A stretch of DNA of 64,000 nt from Trichostrongylus colubriformis (Eukaryota; Nematoda; Chromadorea; Rhabditida; Trichostrongylidae). Below the pieces are notes generated by a model, which saw nothing but the letters and a program-made list of their open reading frames with translations, had not been told where the DNA came from and ran no database searches. Position numbers and translations under genes: made by a program. Location: contig OZ022257.1 in the NCBI GenBank assembly GCA_963978905.1, positions 42,108,203-42,172,202 on the forward strand, written 5' to 3'. Below, piece after piece: positions 44,590-57,200 of the stretch; the first letter of the stretch is position 1, and the number at the start of each line of letters is the position of its first letter.

Positions 44590-46934
44590 ATGAGGTGCGA
44601 GGAGACAGCGCGAAAGTAAGTGTTCCTCCTCCAACTAATCGGAAGCTTCCTCTCTGCGAAAAACGGGCGAATTATACTATAGCGTGTCAGTCGCAAAAGG
44701 GAAACACAGTCCGTATCGGTATGCTGCAGCGCCACATGACTTCATTATTTTCCGTCGTACTCATCCTTTTTTGCAGGGATTTCTACAAAGCAGAACGTAA
44801 CCGTGTATTGTGGCTCAGAGAGCAAAGCTCCATCGATAATACAAACACAGGTATGCATAATGTAGCTATCAGTTTGAAGTTCTCCTACTCATATTGAGAA
44901 TTACCAAAGCCCGGTCCCCATTCCCGTCACAAAAGTTTGCCAGCGATTTTATAACGAGGCTGGAAGAGGAAGTGTGTCGCACTCGGACGAAAACGGCGTG
45001 ATAAAAATGGGATCCATGAAGAACTTACTGATAGGAAACCAAGATGAGGAGCGCCAAAGATGCCCTCAACTGTAATTAGTGCGTAGACGTCTCTTCTATC
45101 ACAACGTGCCGTGTGCAATGCATGATGTAGCACGTAAAACCGTTCTCGAGTGACCAAGCACAAAACATTTTGTTGCGCGATTCAAAGACTAAATAAAACC
45201 CTCTAGCCATACGGGTCGGAAGAGCAGAGACATACCGTTATGGGTTAATTTGAAAAGCTTTGTTCGGATGCCCAGGGTATTCGGCAGACTCCGAGGATTC
45301 ACAGTGTGGTGTTTATTATCAGAGTGCTGAAATGTGAATAGTGCCATGTAAGAAAGCGATCAGTAAAGGATCGCCCTCAGAAGCGAGTCTTCTTCATTAG
45401 AACTGTTGCTATTACTATTTTAGCCTCAGCAGAAGCAATGGAATTCGATATGATGAACGATGAGAATGCCGCAGATGAAGCATATGTTATAGAGGCTAAG
45501 CTTAAATCTGGTAAGTGCACGAAATTTGCCTTGCTATTGCTATTTGCTCGTTAATATCTGAATCGCTAGCGCAGTTTCCTGAGTCTTTCCACTAAAATGA
45601 AAAGTCTTATGAACAGAATCGAAACGCATTTTTGTGAAGTTAAGTGATGGGGCATGCTCTGCCACCACAAAATCGTGCACAAAATTTCCTCTTCTTTCCG
45701 AGAAAACATTTAAATGATTGCTTAGAAGAATAGGACATTCGTTCCCCAGCGAAATATCTTGGCTGTCTGTTTGTGGGGAATGCGTGCGTGTTTATCCGTT
45801 TATTGTGTTATTGATTACAACTGATAGATTAATTTCTAGCTTGTAAACGACATGCTCAGTCGGATTTGCCATTCCTAATTTCAAATGGAAAAAGAACAAG
45901 AATTTTATAGCTTCGGAAATCAGATTTTTTTTCCTGAGTAGTAAACGACTATTCAGTATGACCAGGTTTTTGACTTCCATTTTTGTAATCTCTTTTTATG
46001 GTGATCACATTCTCCAATTACCTTTTGTCTGGACCTGTTGTGGTATGAAGCAAGCCACATTTTTTCAAATCGAAGCGATCGTTGGTGTGATTGATGTCTG
46101 ATGGTTAGTTTGGGGTTGATCCTGAACGGGTGGCTGCTACTGAACTTCGATGAGTAGTGCAGTACTGTAGCTGGTTAATGAATTCGCTTTAGACTTTATT
46201 CTTGATAAATTTTTCATTGTCGGGTGGTCTCCCTATCTCCCCTGTCCACGCTGTGAACAGGTAGCTCGGTGGTAGAATTGTAGGTGTCATTTTATTGTTC
46301 GGTAAATTGCCGCCTTTGCATTTCACATTGTTTCATCATTTTCGCTAGTAAATAGCCCTGAGTAATTTCCGATGTTCCTGTTGTTCAGGCTCATATGATC
46401 ATGTAGCTCATGACGCATCTTCCTGTATTACCTCCTGTAAGTATCTGCTATCTTGTTATAAATGATATCGTGCTTTATATTGAATGTTCAAGATCTCTTG
46501 GCATAAACGACTTGTAGTTTTGCTGTATTTCCTTGGTTTATGCTAGCTGCTTGCGCCAGTTATAGCAATGTTTCATATTTTAGAAGATACTTTGAAAAAA
46601 TGTTCCTGGAATGTTGTTGGAGCAATGCTCATTGAAAACTGTAGCTGGGAAGTAGGAAGCTTGCTTCGACACCGACAATTAGCAGTGATGAAGTTTTGGA
46701 GGGAGTGTGTGCTTTGTTCTAATGATGTTCTTTTCTTTGAGATGTTCCCTTAGGTTAGAAAGTGCAGGACGAATATTTCGAATTTTCTCTGAGCTCTTGA
46801 TTTTCTGAACTCCGTCCAGTAGAGGTTTTCATCTTCCTATAGGATTCTGCTGTCGCAAGATTGCAAAAGCTGTGAAACGCAAGGCATCTGCTGCGGTGAG
46901 CGATGCATGGAAAGTCGTGAAACACAAGGCTAAG
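44590..46934 (+). CDS. Small multi-exon gene of unknown function
   Basis: Four exons agree in phase: 44590-44615 (starting ATG), 44777-44850, 45424-45510 and 46843-46934. All have good splice sites (for example TTTTTTGCAG, GTAAGT). They encode MRCEETARK, then DFYKAERNRVLWLREQ, a very acidic stretch (EFDMMNDENAADEAYVIEAK) and a basic helix-like region (KIAKAVKRKASAAVSDAWK), 93 codons so far. A 48-base segment at 46389-46436 with perfect splice sites could be a cassette exon; including it creates an in-frame TGA at its junction with 46843. A possible last exon at 47849-47938 (WAGLFEVSLFLHGLAILTF, then TAG) is in phase but weakly supported. I do not recognise the family. The acidic-then-basic layout and lack of signal peptide suggest a cytoplasmic or nuclear protein. 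Confidence 0.55.
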
Positions 46935-47613
46935 GTGAGGGTATCAGACGGTGGTAGACTGCACCACCTCGGCAGGCCTCGCGGCAGCTGCGATCCTGAG
47001 ACTACAAGATTGTGGGCTCGCTAGTTATAACTGCGCCCTTAGCTAGGAAAACTAACCAAAAGTGTTCTAGTGCAAATATGGATTACTACTACTACATTCT
47101 GGTCTCAAGTTATATCCGTGAACGTCGGATAAAGCCACGCAGCGTAAGGGAGTGAAGAAGTCGTTCTCCTTTTGATCAGCTAAAGAGGTTGTCTGCATTG
47201 TCTGAATAAGAATACGTAACTCATCAAAAAGTGAGTAATGAACTTCGCTAAGATCCATTAAATGTGTGTGCATACCAACATACTTCGAATTTTATCGTTT
47301 GTAACTCATTTTAAGGCAGAAAACTTTATTCAAGACCCGTGTAACGATATCCAGCTTTTTGCTTTGGGAATGGTATGTCAGTGAAAACAAGGAGGAAATA
47401 TAAAAGAGTATCCTTAACGTGATTTTGAATCATAGGTAGAAAGAGCGTATAAACACAGAAATAAGTTACATATCAATCCAACATGAGAATTTGCTAAAGA
47501 TTATATTTTCTGTATCTGTTACTATGGACCGCTACCGCATTCATAATCAGGCTCTTTCATTTTCGAATATTTGGGCCCTGGTCAGGCGAACACTGTTTTC
47601 AAAATGAGAGGTG

Positions 47614-47777
47614 TACTCCATTTCGGAGCGCCTGATAGGGCGTGGCCTGCGGTCATGGGTGGTGGCGAGAGTGAAAGTGTGGGAGAGAGTGAGAGAGTGT
47701 GTGGCGAAGTGAGAGTGTTTGATACACTCTAACCCAAGTCCGGCCACGCCCTATTAGGCGCTCCGAAATGGACTGTA
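47614..47777. mobile_element. Tc/mariner-type MITE K, copy 2
   Basis: The left end is TACTCCATTTCGGAGCGCC and the right end, inverted, TACAGTCCATTTCGGAGCGC. Both continue into GGGCGTGGCC. The core is a GAGAGTG-rich simple sequence. Confidence 0.8.
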
Positions 47778-48057
47778 ATGTTAGATACACGTTGCTGTAA
47801 GCACACACGAGACGCCTGACTAGACGCTAAATATTTGAAAGTCAACAGTGGGCTGGGCTTTTTGAGGTGTCGTTATTTTTACATGGTCTGGCTATTCTTA
47901 CTTTTGCTCAGTGTTCTGTTCTACTTGCGAGTATATAGTAGTTCGGACTACGTTTGGACACTCTTTAGGTTCAGTGTGTTGACTGACTACAGGTTTGATC
48001 ATGGTATACTATTGTGACAGATGCAGAATTTACAATCTAGTAAGAAAGTCACCCTAT

Positions 48058-48254
48058 GGCCGCGTTCATACTTTGCGATTTCGAGATTTAGCGATTTTCC
48101 TTTGCCCATCTTTAGGTGTATGTATGTGTGTATGTGTGTCTATGTGTAGTGTGTATGTGTGTACGTGTGTATGTCTGTCGCAAAATCGCACAATCGTGGA
48201 GTCGCAAAATCGCGAAATCGCAGAATCGCAAAATCGCAAAGTATGGACGCGGCC
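48058..48254. mobile_element. Tourist-like MITE, copy D
   Basis: This 197-bp element has ends GGCCGCGTTCATACTTTGCG and, inverted, GGCCGCGTCCATACTTTGCG, flanked by TAT (48055-48057, 48255-48257). The right arm is a run of TCGCAAAA words. The middle is a TGTATG/TGTGTG microsatellite. Confidence 0.85.
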
Positions 48255-48263
48255 TATCGACGA

Positions 48264-51200
48264 CTATTGACGATTCGTCCCCTGATATGTTTTTATAGAA
48301 GGCAAAGCTGCTAGTAAATTGAAGATCACCGGTATAATCAAGAGGCCGTGAATCATGCCAATCAGCACTACCAGAAGCATACATTGGGCAAAGATCTGGA
48401 ATGGTATTGATTGGCTTGGGGAAACAAGTTGAATTAAAAACTTGTTTCTTACCATAGACATGTGTAACTGGACAAAGAAAAGACTAAGAACACAGAGCGT
48501 TGTGGATAGGGAAGCTTGCATGATGGGAAATCCCACAGCAGCGACAGTCTTTTTCAAACGAGTTTTTACACGAATCGTTTCTTTCCCTTAAATGTGTTAT
48601 GTTAATGGAAAACATTTTGTGAGTGTTTGGAAAACAAGTGAAACAATAGCAAATTGCAAACCTGTTTGATAGTAGTGATAGCTGATGTGCGATGGTATGT
48701 CGACAGAAAAGCCGATGCTCATTACCGTAGCAGACATCATTATGGGATCGAGTTCAGCACCCATCGACGACATAATTCCAAACACTCCTACAAGTGAAGA
48801 TCTCATCAAATGTTAATGAAGCTTTAATTAGGATTCATGATTTATTAATTTATTTCATATTCGTAATTTAATGTGCGACACAGTAGTGCGTTACGTTTTC
48901 GAACAGGTGTGTCGTTAGAACTGGATTTCGCAACGCGGTAAGCGACGCGATGCGTGCAAACTTTGGTCGCCGTATGTAATCGGCCTTGAAGGTAATTGCT
49001 TTGTGCTGCGCTTCATTATGGGCGTAATCCCTTAGCGACCCTACTGCTCACGACGTCCCTGGCTCGTACGCATCGCGTCGATTGCCGCGTGGCGAATTCA
49101 GTCCTAACGATTGCATCCGTTTGATATACGTGTGTGTCGCGGAGTATGTATGGTGCTTCATTGTTAGGCGTCAGAAGAACCGACCAACCTATGCTGGTAC
49201 TGAGTATACTGAAGGTGGCGACAAAAAGCGTTGGCGGATGGGAGATGAACAGAACAGCAACGATAAACATTGAGACGAATGTGAAAAGTGCCGACTGCGT
49301 AGAAATTGGTATCATCGTTTCGATGAGGTCCAGAAATTTGGCATCGTCTTCGTAAATCGACACGTCGAGATCGGGGTACTGTAAAATAGTGGTTACGCCA
49401 AAATCTATGGAGATAGCAGAAGGAAAGTACTGACCCTATCGGCGAGTGCTCTCCACTGATTCAAAAGTGCTGCTCGATGCGACCATTCTGTAAGCTCCTC
49501 ACCATGAAAGGCCGTTGTGAAGAAAAATCGCGACACTTTGTATTGCTTTCTGTAAATGATGCTTTCAAAGATTCAAGGTTAGATTAAGCTTCTGAGTGCT
49601 GTGGGGAAGCCCATTTGTCTACACACTGTGCAGTCACCACACCGTGCAGTCTAACAAAAGGCCACAGATGGGATCATTTCGCATTTTTGTTAAGTAGGTT
49701 TGAAACCTTAAGGAACAGCTCAGATAGTAGTAGTGGCCTGTACATTTGTATTTGTACTACTGACCCGTCGCTGCTCGATTCCACCTGTAGAAAACCTTTC
49801 CAGAATGAAAACTCAGGCCATTCAAGAAACTGCTTCAGTTCGTTTCCTTCTTTTGTGGTTACTGATGGAAACATGGCGCTGAAAGAAAGACACGATATCC
49901 GCTTTTCATTATAAGCTCAAGGAATAAATAGTGGACTAGGCATGAGTACTTGCACAAACCTTCCGTTAGGTGAGAGTTCGATGGCTGTACCGGTCACTTC
50001 TTCGGATTCATCATGACTGTCGAGTTCTTCACCCTGTTTATGGAAGTCTTCATAGTCCCTCAACCAGAATTTGGTCGAGTACGATCCCACTGAGTTAGGT
50101 AAATTTTCGAAATCCTCGACCTGAAATTGTCATAAATAAAGTCGTGAAAAGTGTTAGATAGATTTTTCTATGATTGTTTTGCTTAGACCCTTATATGACA
50201 TGCCTTGATGAAGCTCATTTTCCTAGGAAAAACAGATGCTCATACTTTTCACCCCTCTATACTGCTCCCAGCTTTCAGAGGTTCTACTCCATTCCTGCGA
50301 TCTCTCCTATCGCAAAAAAATTCTTCCCTTAGTCAATAGTGATTCGGATTTTTGTATGTGGCTCTGATATTTCTCCGATAGCAAGCTCATCGAAGCATGC
50401 AAATTTTTAGATATATTTCATCAATGGGATACAGTACGTACCAAAAGTATGTGGACACCTCAAATTTTGGTCTGGCAAAAACACCGTTCAATTTCGCAAC
50501 ACGCGGTTTTCACTATTCGATTCCTTGCATGCGATAACCTTGCAATACTTAACCTGAGGGGGTTTTGTGGGCGATTTTACAATTTTTTATTATTGAGAAA
50601 AGTTTTCTTTGTACCAAAAGTATGTGGACACTTAATAAAAATTGAGCGCATAGCGAGAATTGAAAAACACTGGGTCCTCCGAGGTTTAAAATTAGCTCGA
50701 ACAACTTGTTCGGCATGCTCTGAACCAGGTTTTGCATACTTGCTTCATCGATGGAGTCCCAGGCAATCAGAACCGCCTCCATCAGTTCATTGATGGTACA
50801 GCATTGCTTATTAATTCAAAGGAATCGCTGAACAACAGCTCCCCACGGGGTTTTAGGTGCATTGCAGTCAGAAGACAGGCTGGCTAATCCCTCGCCTTGA
50901 CTTCATTGCATTTGAGTAATATTTTGGACAAATGTGAGACGTGGACGCCTGCATTGCCCTGCTTTGAGGTGTGTGTCCGACGCCGCGCCTCTTTCAGAAA
51001 TGGTGGCAAATGGTAGTAAAGCACTCCCCGCTACTCTTAAGGGTCTACGCGACACGAAGGGAGTGCAAGCTGTAACTTGTCGCTAACTCCGAAGCTACCG
51101 CGTACCAGCAAAGAGCCACTTCCGCAGCCTCTGAAAGTATGGGCTTTCGAACAATTTCTAGTTTTGGAACAAGCAGCTCTTTTGGCACGTTTTCTTTTGT

Positions 51201-54200
51201 GGTGATCTTGAATAACAATGAGAAGTTCAATCTCGACTGGTCAGATGATTTCGTCGCTAAGGAGGTACCTACGCCATGACCACCCTTTGTGTTTGGAAAG
51301 GAAGTCCGGAGGTGGTTTGGTGTGGCTGCGGAGGCAGCGGAAAGTTACAGCTCGCACTCATTTCGTGCCGCGTAGATCCTTAAGAGTAGCGGGGAGTGCT
51401 TTACTACCATTTGCCACCATTTCTGAAAGAGACGCAGCGTCGGACACACATCTCAAAGCAGGGCAATGCAGGCGTCCACGTCTCACATTTATCCAAAACA
51501 TGACTCAAATGCAATGAAGTCAAGGCGAGGGATTAGCCAGCCTGTCTTCTGACTGCAAGGCACCTGAAACCCCGTGGGGAGCTGTTGTTCAGCGATTCCT
51601 TTGAAATAACAGGCAACGCTGTACCGTCAATGAACTGATGGAGGCGGTTTTGATTGCCTGGGACTCCATCGATGAAGCAAGTATGCAAAACCTGGTTCAG
51701 AGCATGCCGAACAAGTTGTTCGAGCTAATTTTAAACCTCGCGGGACCCAGTGTTTTTCAATTTTCGCTATGCGCTCAATTTTTATTAAGTGTCCACATAC
51801 TTTTGGTACAAAGAAAACTTTTCTCAATAATAAAAAATTGTAAAATCGCCCACAAAACCCTCTCAGGTAAAGTATTCCAAGGTTATCGCATACAAGGAAT
51901 CGATTAGTGAAAACCACGTGTTGCCAAATTGAACGGTATTTTTGCCAGACCAAAATTTGTGGTGTCCACATACTTTTGGTACGGACTGTATAATATGCGT
52001 TCTATAATATGCGCTTTTTTGTGTGTCACAGGCACACATGGTCCAGTTAGGGCAGATAGCAGGGCTTTTTACGGAAACTCGTCCATGCACAAACTTTTCT
52101 TAACACTTCACTATGCCAACACGGATGTCTCATGCGAGCAATGCTTCCGAAGTGCCGGCTCTGCGGAAGGACTCCGTAATGAACTCGACAGTGAATACCG
52201 CTCTCATACAAGCGGTCACTTCTTAAGTGGGGAATCAAATTCAATGCTTATACCATGGGTTTGGATGGATTTGCGTGATTTTGTTAACTTCTATCTGCTT
52301 CGTCGCTCCTGCACTCATACCTTGCATCGGCAGGGCGTGGCTGCGTACACGGGCACAGGCAGAGTGGCAAGGAGAGATATAGGGATGACGCAGGTGACAA
52401 GACAGGTGGCAGAGATGCAGAGACACGCAACCACGCCCTGCCGTTGGCAAAAGTATGAATAGGGCTTTACTGGTGCGCTCTTACTGACTGTCGCCGCTCT
52501 AGGGTTTGCCTATCCTCGCGCCAGATACAACACTTGCCGCGAGTCCACGCACGCAATCAGCGTACCCATAAGCTTGAATGACATCGCTGAGTGGTATGGT
52601 GCATGCAACCAAGTGCCGAATGAATTTGTGAGCAGCGTAAAGTATGACGTGAAGGAAACTGGATTCGTAGAGCGAACCTCTCCTTGGGAAAAGCTGACAT
52701 ATAACCCTCACTCAACGTGATGGTGCGAGTTATGCGCACCGTAGTGGATGGGTCCTGAAGCGATGACAGTACCCTGCGCATTATTCTGGGCATAATCCCA
52801 TCAGGACTCAATTAATATTGCACCATTATCTGGCGCCATCTCGTTGCGCGTCAAAAGCAACCACGTGAATTTTCTGTCCTAAGGCACACACCTGGCCAAA
52901 TGCAACTCCCTCTCTAGACATCTAAGTACTACAGCTTGCTCGTCGACCTCTCTTTCTGTTGCATCTATGCCAACGTCCCTTATGATGAAGTTACCCGTGT
53001 TTGGATGAATTCAGTGTAAGCACGAAAAACCAAAAGAGCTACGGTACCGTACCAAACGATGTATCCGCTTCGAATTCGTCGCGTTCATGACATCGCCAGG
53101 ATTCTTGACCAGGACCCAACACACACTGTAGTAAGTAGTAATGTACTGCTTTCGTGCTTCGAAAATCTGGAATTTCCGTTGATTGAGAGATATTGAGATT
53201 TACAGCTAAATAAATATTCAAACCTTCTTCAAATCTGAGTCAGGCAGGAAAAGTTTATCTGGACTAAGTTCTGGTCTGATATTGAGGGTGCCGACAATAG
53301 AGATATACCTAAATGACGTTGTTAAGAAACAGAGTAGATGGGAGAAGGATAAATTGCCTTACCAGTATACAGCCAACGATGCGATAACTAGGGAGGAGAA
53401 CAACTTATTTGAGATCAGGTCACAGTAACCGTCGAGGATTCTAAGTATCGAAATGTATTTTCATAATGGCAAAGTGGATCGATTTTTCACATACTTCGAT
53501 GCTGTCGAGGACTTCTCATTGGTTGATGAGCTCTTCTCGGAAGGGATTTGGTCACAAATAGGTGGCTTCTCATTCATTTCTTTTTCGATTTCGTACCGTC
53601 CAACGATCACCATCAAAGCGGCATATATGGTTATCTAAAAAAAAAACTCACCAGCATTCATTTTCTGACGAATTTGATATAAGGAATCTTATTGAAAAAG
53701 GTGTTTGTGTCTTTGTGAGTCCCTCGATAAGTCTGTAAGAATTTATTCCCACGTTACGGTGGGGATTTTAAAGACAGTGTTAGGGATAATGTGGGTGATA
53801 AGAAATCCGAAAAGGAGTCATTTAGTGAAAAACTACGGGTCTGAAAGGCCTATGGCGAAATCCCCCGCGGAAGGCGCCCCCTTGAGCTGTGGTGGATGCG
53901 GCCTCGTCAGGGCAGGCCGCCTTGGTTTAGGGCAGCCCGCGGTGACGTGATTAGTGGTTGGTCACGGTGAGGTTGGTCAAGGTAATCGGCAGGGTTGAAA
54001 GTATCGCAGCGCGCTTTCTCACTTTTAGCTTGAAGCTCACCACATGAAAATAGATGCTGTCGCATTTCCGAACATCCCTTCATGTTTACGTCATGGTAAT
54101 GCCAGTGGAAAACCTATGCGGACTACCCACCTCTTGACGGAAGGGTCGTCCGCGCCTAGAACCAACGGTTGGAAGGGGTCCTATTTCTCGGGTAATTGGC

Positions 54201-57200
54201 CATTTCCATCCGTTTTTCTCCACTGTCCTGTTACTAGGCATCTCGGCTTTCATATTCACTACTTCTTTCACTTTTCGTCCGAATTTCCCCTAAAGCTGCC
54301 TTTAAGAGACTGATTCTGAGAAACACAGGTGTCCGTTACTTCCCAAATCTTACGAACTACATAGTACTGCCTTCAATTGCTCTCATCTTCCCCCACCAGC
54401 CCTACAAATGTCTAATGACGAACTTTCATGTTTTCTGAAAACATGTCTCGCTTCACTTAGGACGAATGAAGTAAGAGTGACAAACAAGGGCGCGACTAAT
54501 GAACTTTTATTGACATTCGTTCGCTTAGAAAACAACCACTTAATTCTGAAAGCTCTGATTTTCCATATTGCCCTAATGGTGTATAACTGCCTAACTAAAC
54601 TGGCTAAATGCTCCAATGATTTTGATGTAAATACTTATGCTCCGAGTAGCCTTTTGTTCCGACAGACTTTCGCCTTTTTCCCACGTCTTGGGCAAGGAAT
54701 ATGTGGAAAATGTATTGAGATTTGACTGATTTTGATGATCGGAAAATGCAAACTTCTCCCATCGAATCATCTGGGATCCAGAAACGCAGCAAAAATGGAA
54801 ATCTAGCTCATGGAATTGGAGTAGGGGTCGCTAGGTCGAATTTCCGCTTCCGGCGTCGCCCTCGCGGCGCCACCAGGACGACTCGCCGAGTCGATTGCCT
54901 TTGGAAGCCCGGCAGAGCGTGACTGCGTCACGTCTGCACTTCCACCCATGCCATACTACCTCCTGCACCCATGTCACCCTGCCTCCCCCACCCATAGAAT
55001 TACAGGTTGTGCATTTACTGATGGCAGATATTGGTAGTAGGTTGCTCTTAAAGGAGTTCTCCACGGAAAAATGGGTTTCTTTGTTACCCATGTAATTGTA
55101 CTGTTTTTGCCTAATGAGAGTTGCATGCAAAGTTTCACGCGAAAAAGGAGAATTCGGCTAAGATACAGCTCCCCAAAATTTTGGCCGGGTGGGCGGGGCC
55201 TCCGAGTTAAACCCCCGTTCCGTCGTCCGCCGCGCTTAGGAATGGAGAGTGGGACTGTTAACGTAACTTTCTGTCCCTACAATGCGTCTCCGACCGCGGC
55301 GGACGACAGGGTGGGCACTTGCTCGGGGGCTCCGCCCACCCGGCCAAAAATTTGTGGTGCTGTAACTCAGCCGGATCCACATTTTTCGCGTGAAACTTTG
55401 CATGCGGCCCACATTAAGCAAAGACAGCAAAAATATATGAGTAAAGAAAAACTCGTTTCTCCGTGAACGATTCCTTCAATTGAAACTTATTCTGGGACAG
55501 CGAGAGCGTCCCCTGTCGAAGATCTTTGATCCAAGCTGTACTTTAGATTTAGATAGACCTACGCGCCTAAAAAAAACATGGCCAGCGATTGAACTATGAT
55601 TCCTAATTGAATTGTGGCCGATAGCTTTCCCTTTGAATGAACGCAAAACACTCGAGGACTGTTACCCTTCAGGGGAGATTCTAGAGATATGTCAAAGTAC
55701 AGTTGTTGTTATTCTGTGTTACTATTCAGGCCTTCTCGATGTCACACTTGAACTTCCACCAGCCCTTTTAGAATTTCCACCTAAAAACCACTTGAAAATT
55801 CATAAGGTATTGAAGTAGTAAAGGGATCCCACGCAGTTACCCTTGTTTCTCGTTAAAGTGAGTAAGAGCCCTTCACGGATGGGCAGGTTTTATTCTTACC
55901 CTCTTACCTGGAAAATAAAATCGACAACGACAGCGAGGGCGTTACCGATGCTGAAGAGCTGGATTTCCGGCGTAGGTGTGAAGGCTCCGATCCCGAACGC
56001 CAACGCATTGGTTATCGTGGTGATGGATACCTGAAATTTGCGCAGTAGTGAATCCAAAATCCAAAATCGCCAGAATATGAGAGGCTCACCGATGGTCCCG
56101 TTTCGACTAACATTTCCACAATCCTATAACGAACTTCGGCATCCACACTGTCTGAAGGAGCTTTCCTAAACGGGTGATTGAATTGTTGAAAACAGGCAGC
56201 TGTTCGCATGACTCACTGACACTCACTTATGTGGCAGTACTTCACCAACAACTAGGACATGGGGTCTTATTCCGCCGTGGCTGCATTTAGCCGGTCGCTT
56301 AGCTTCACTGAGACCATTTCGCTGATAATTCCAATTTCCAGAACCCCTAAAACCTCGCTTTAGACATTGTGGGGAAACGTAACCACGGCCATCGACGTTC
56401 CCACGTACATATTCGGCTGGGCTGCGAGATTGAACCACGGCGGAAAAGAGTTGCGCTTCGGTGAAATTAACTAAGCAAGTGGTACGAACCTCCTTATGGT
56501 GGTGATTCTCTGCCAGGCATTCGTCATTAGATATGCGTCATCGACTCCAATGGCCAATACGAGGAACGGTGTGACGCAGAGGATGGAGCCGAATCGGAAT
56601 CCACACCAAAACATAGCTCCAAGCGTAGCTCCACATGCCATGAATGGACACACACATGCCATTATTGCGAGTGTTATCTGTATTTTTGGTAAATAGGATT
56701 TTACAAACATACTATTGACGGTTCCATGAAATAGAAAGTAGGATTAGCGAGAAGGTTGAAGTCGTTTTTGAGGGTACAACTGCATTCAAGACTTCTGCGG
56801 CTCGTCTGAGCTTTTCATTTCCTCAGGAAGTTTGATTTGTGACTTGAGCCATACACATCTTTTTTATCCAGCTCCAGAGAATTTTGATTGATTCGATTGA
56901 GAGGTTTAAAAACCGATTCGAGCTTTGCTCCAGCCTCAAAGTCATCAACCATCGTGGTAGGTAGCCACACCGCAATAGCACGCTTTCTGCATCCCCCCTG
57001 CTTATAGCTCTGTGTGCGTTTAAGTTAACGTAATAGTAGAACATTTTATAGACGTACATTCATCATGCATGCATGGCGCACTTCTTAAAGAGCGCCTGAT
57101 ATCCTGTTATTCATCACTTTGATGACAATTTGGAAAGATCTCAAAAGTTGTCGCACGGGTGGTGCGTCAATTAAGGAGTTGTGATGGCTGCGTCGCAACC

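Noticed and set aside
44590..48395. Operon between the small unknown gene and the PTR gene
   Set aside because: They lie on opposite strands and converge, so they cannot share a transcript.
51929..52462. 177-codon plus-strand frame
   Set aside because: It begins in the terminal repeat of the Tc foldback and ends in a MITE within an intron of the opposite-strand PTR gene, and has no motif.
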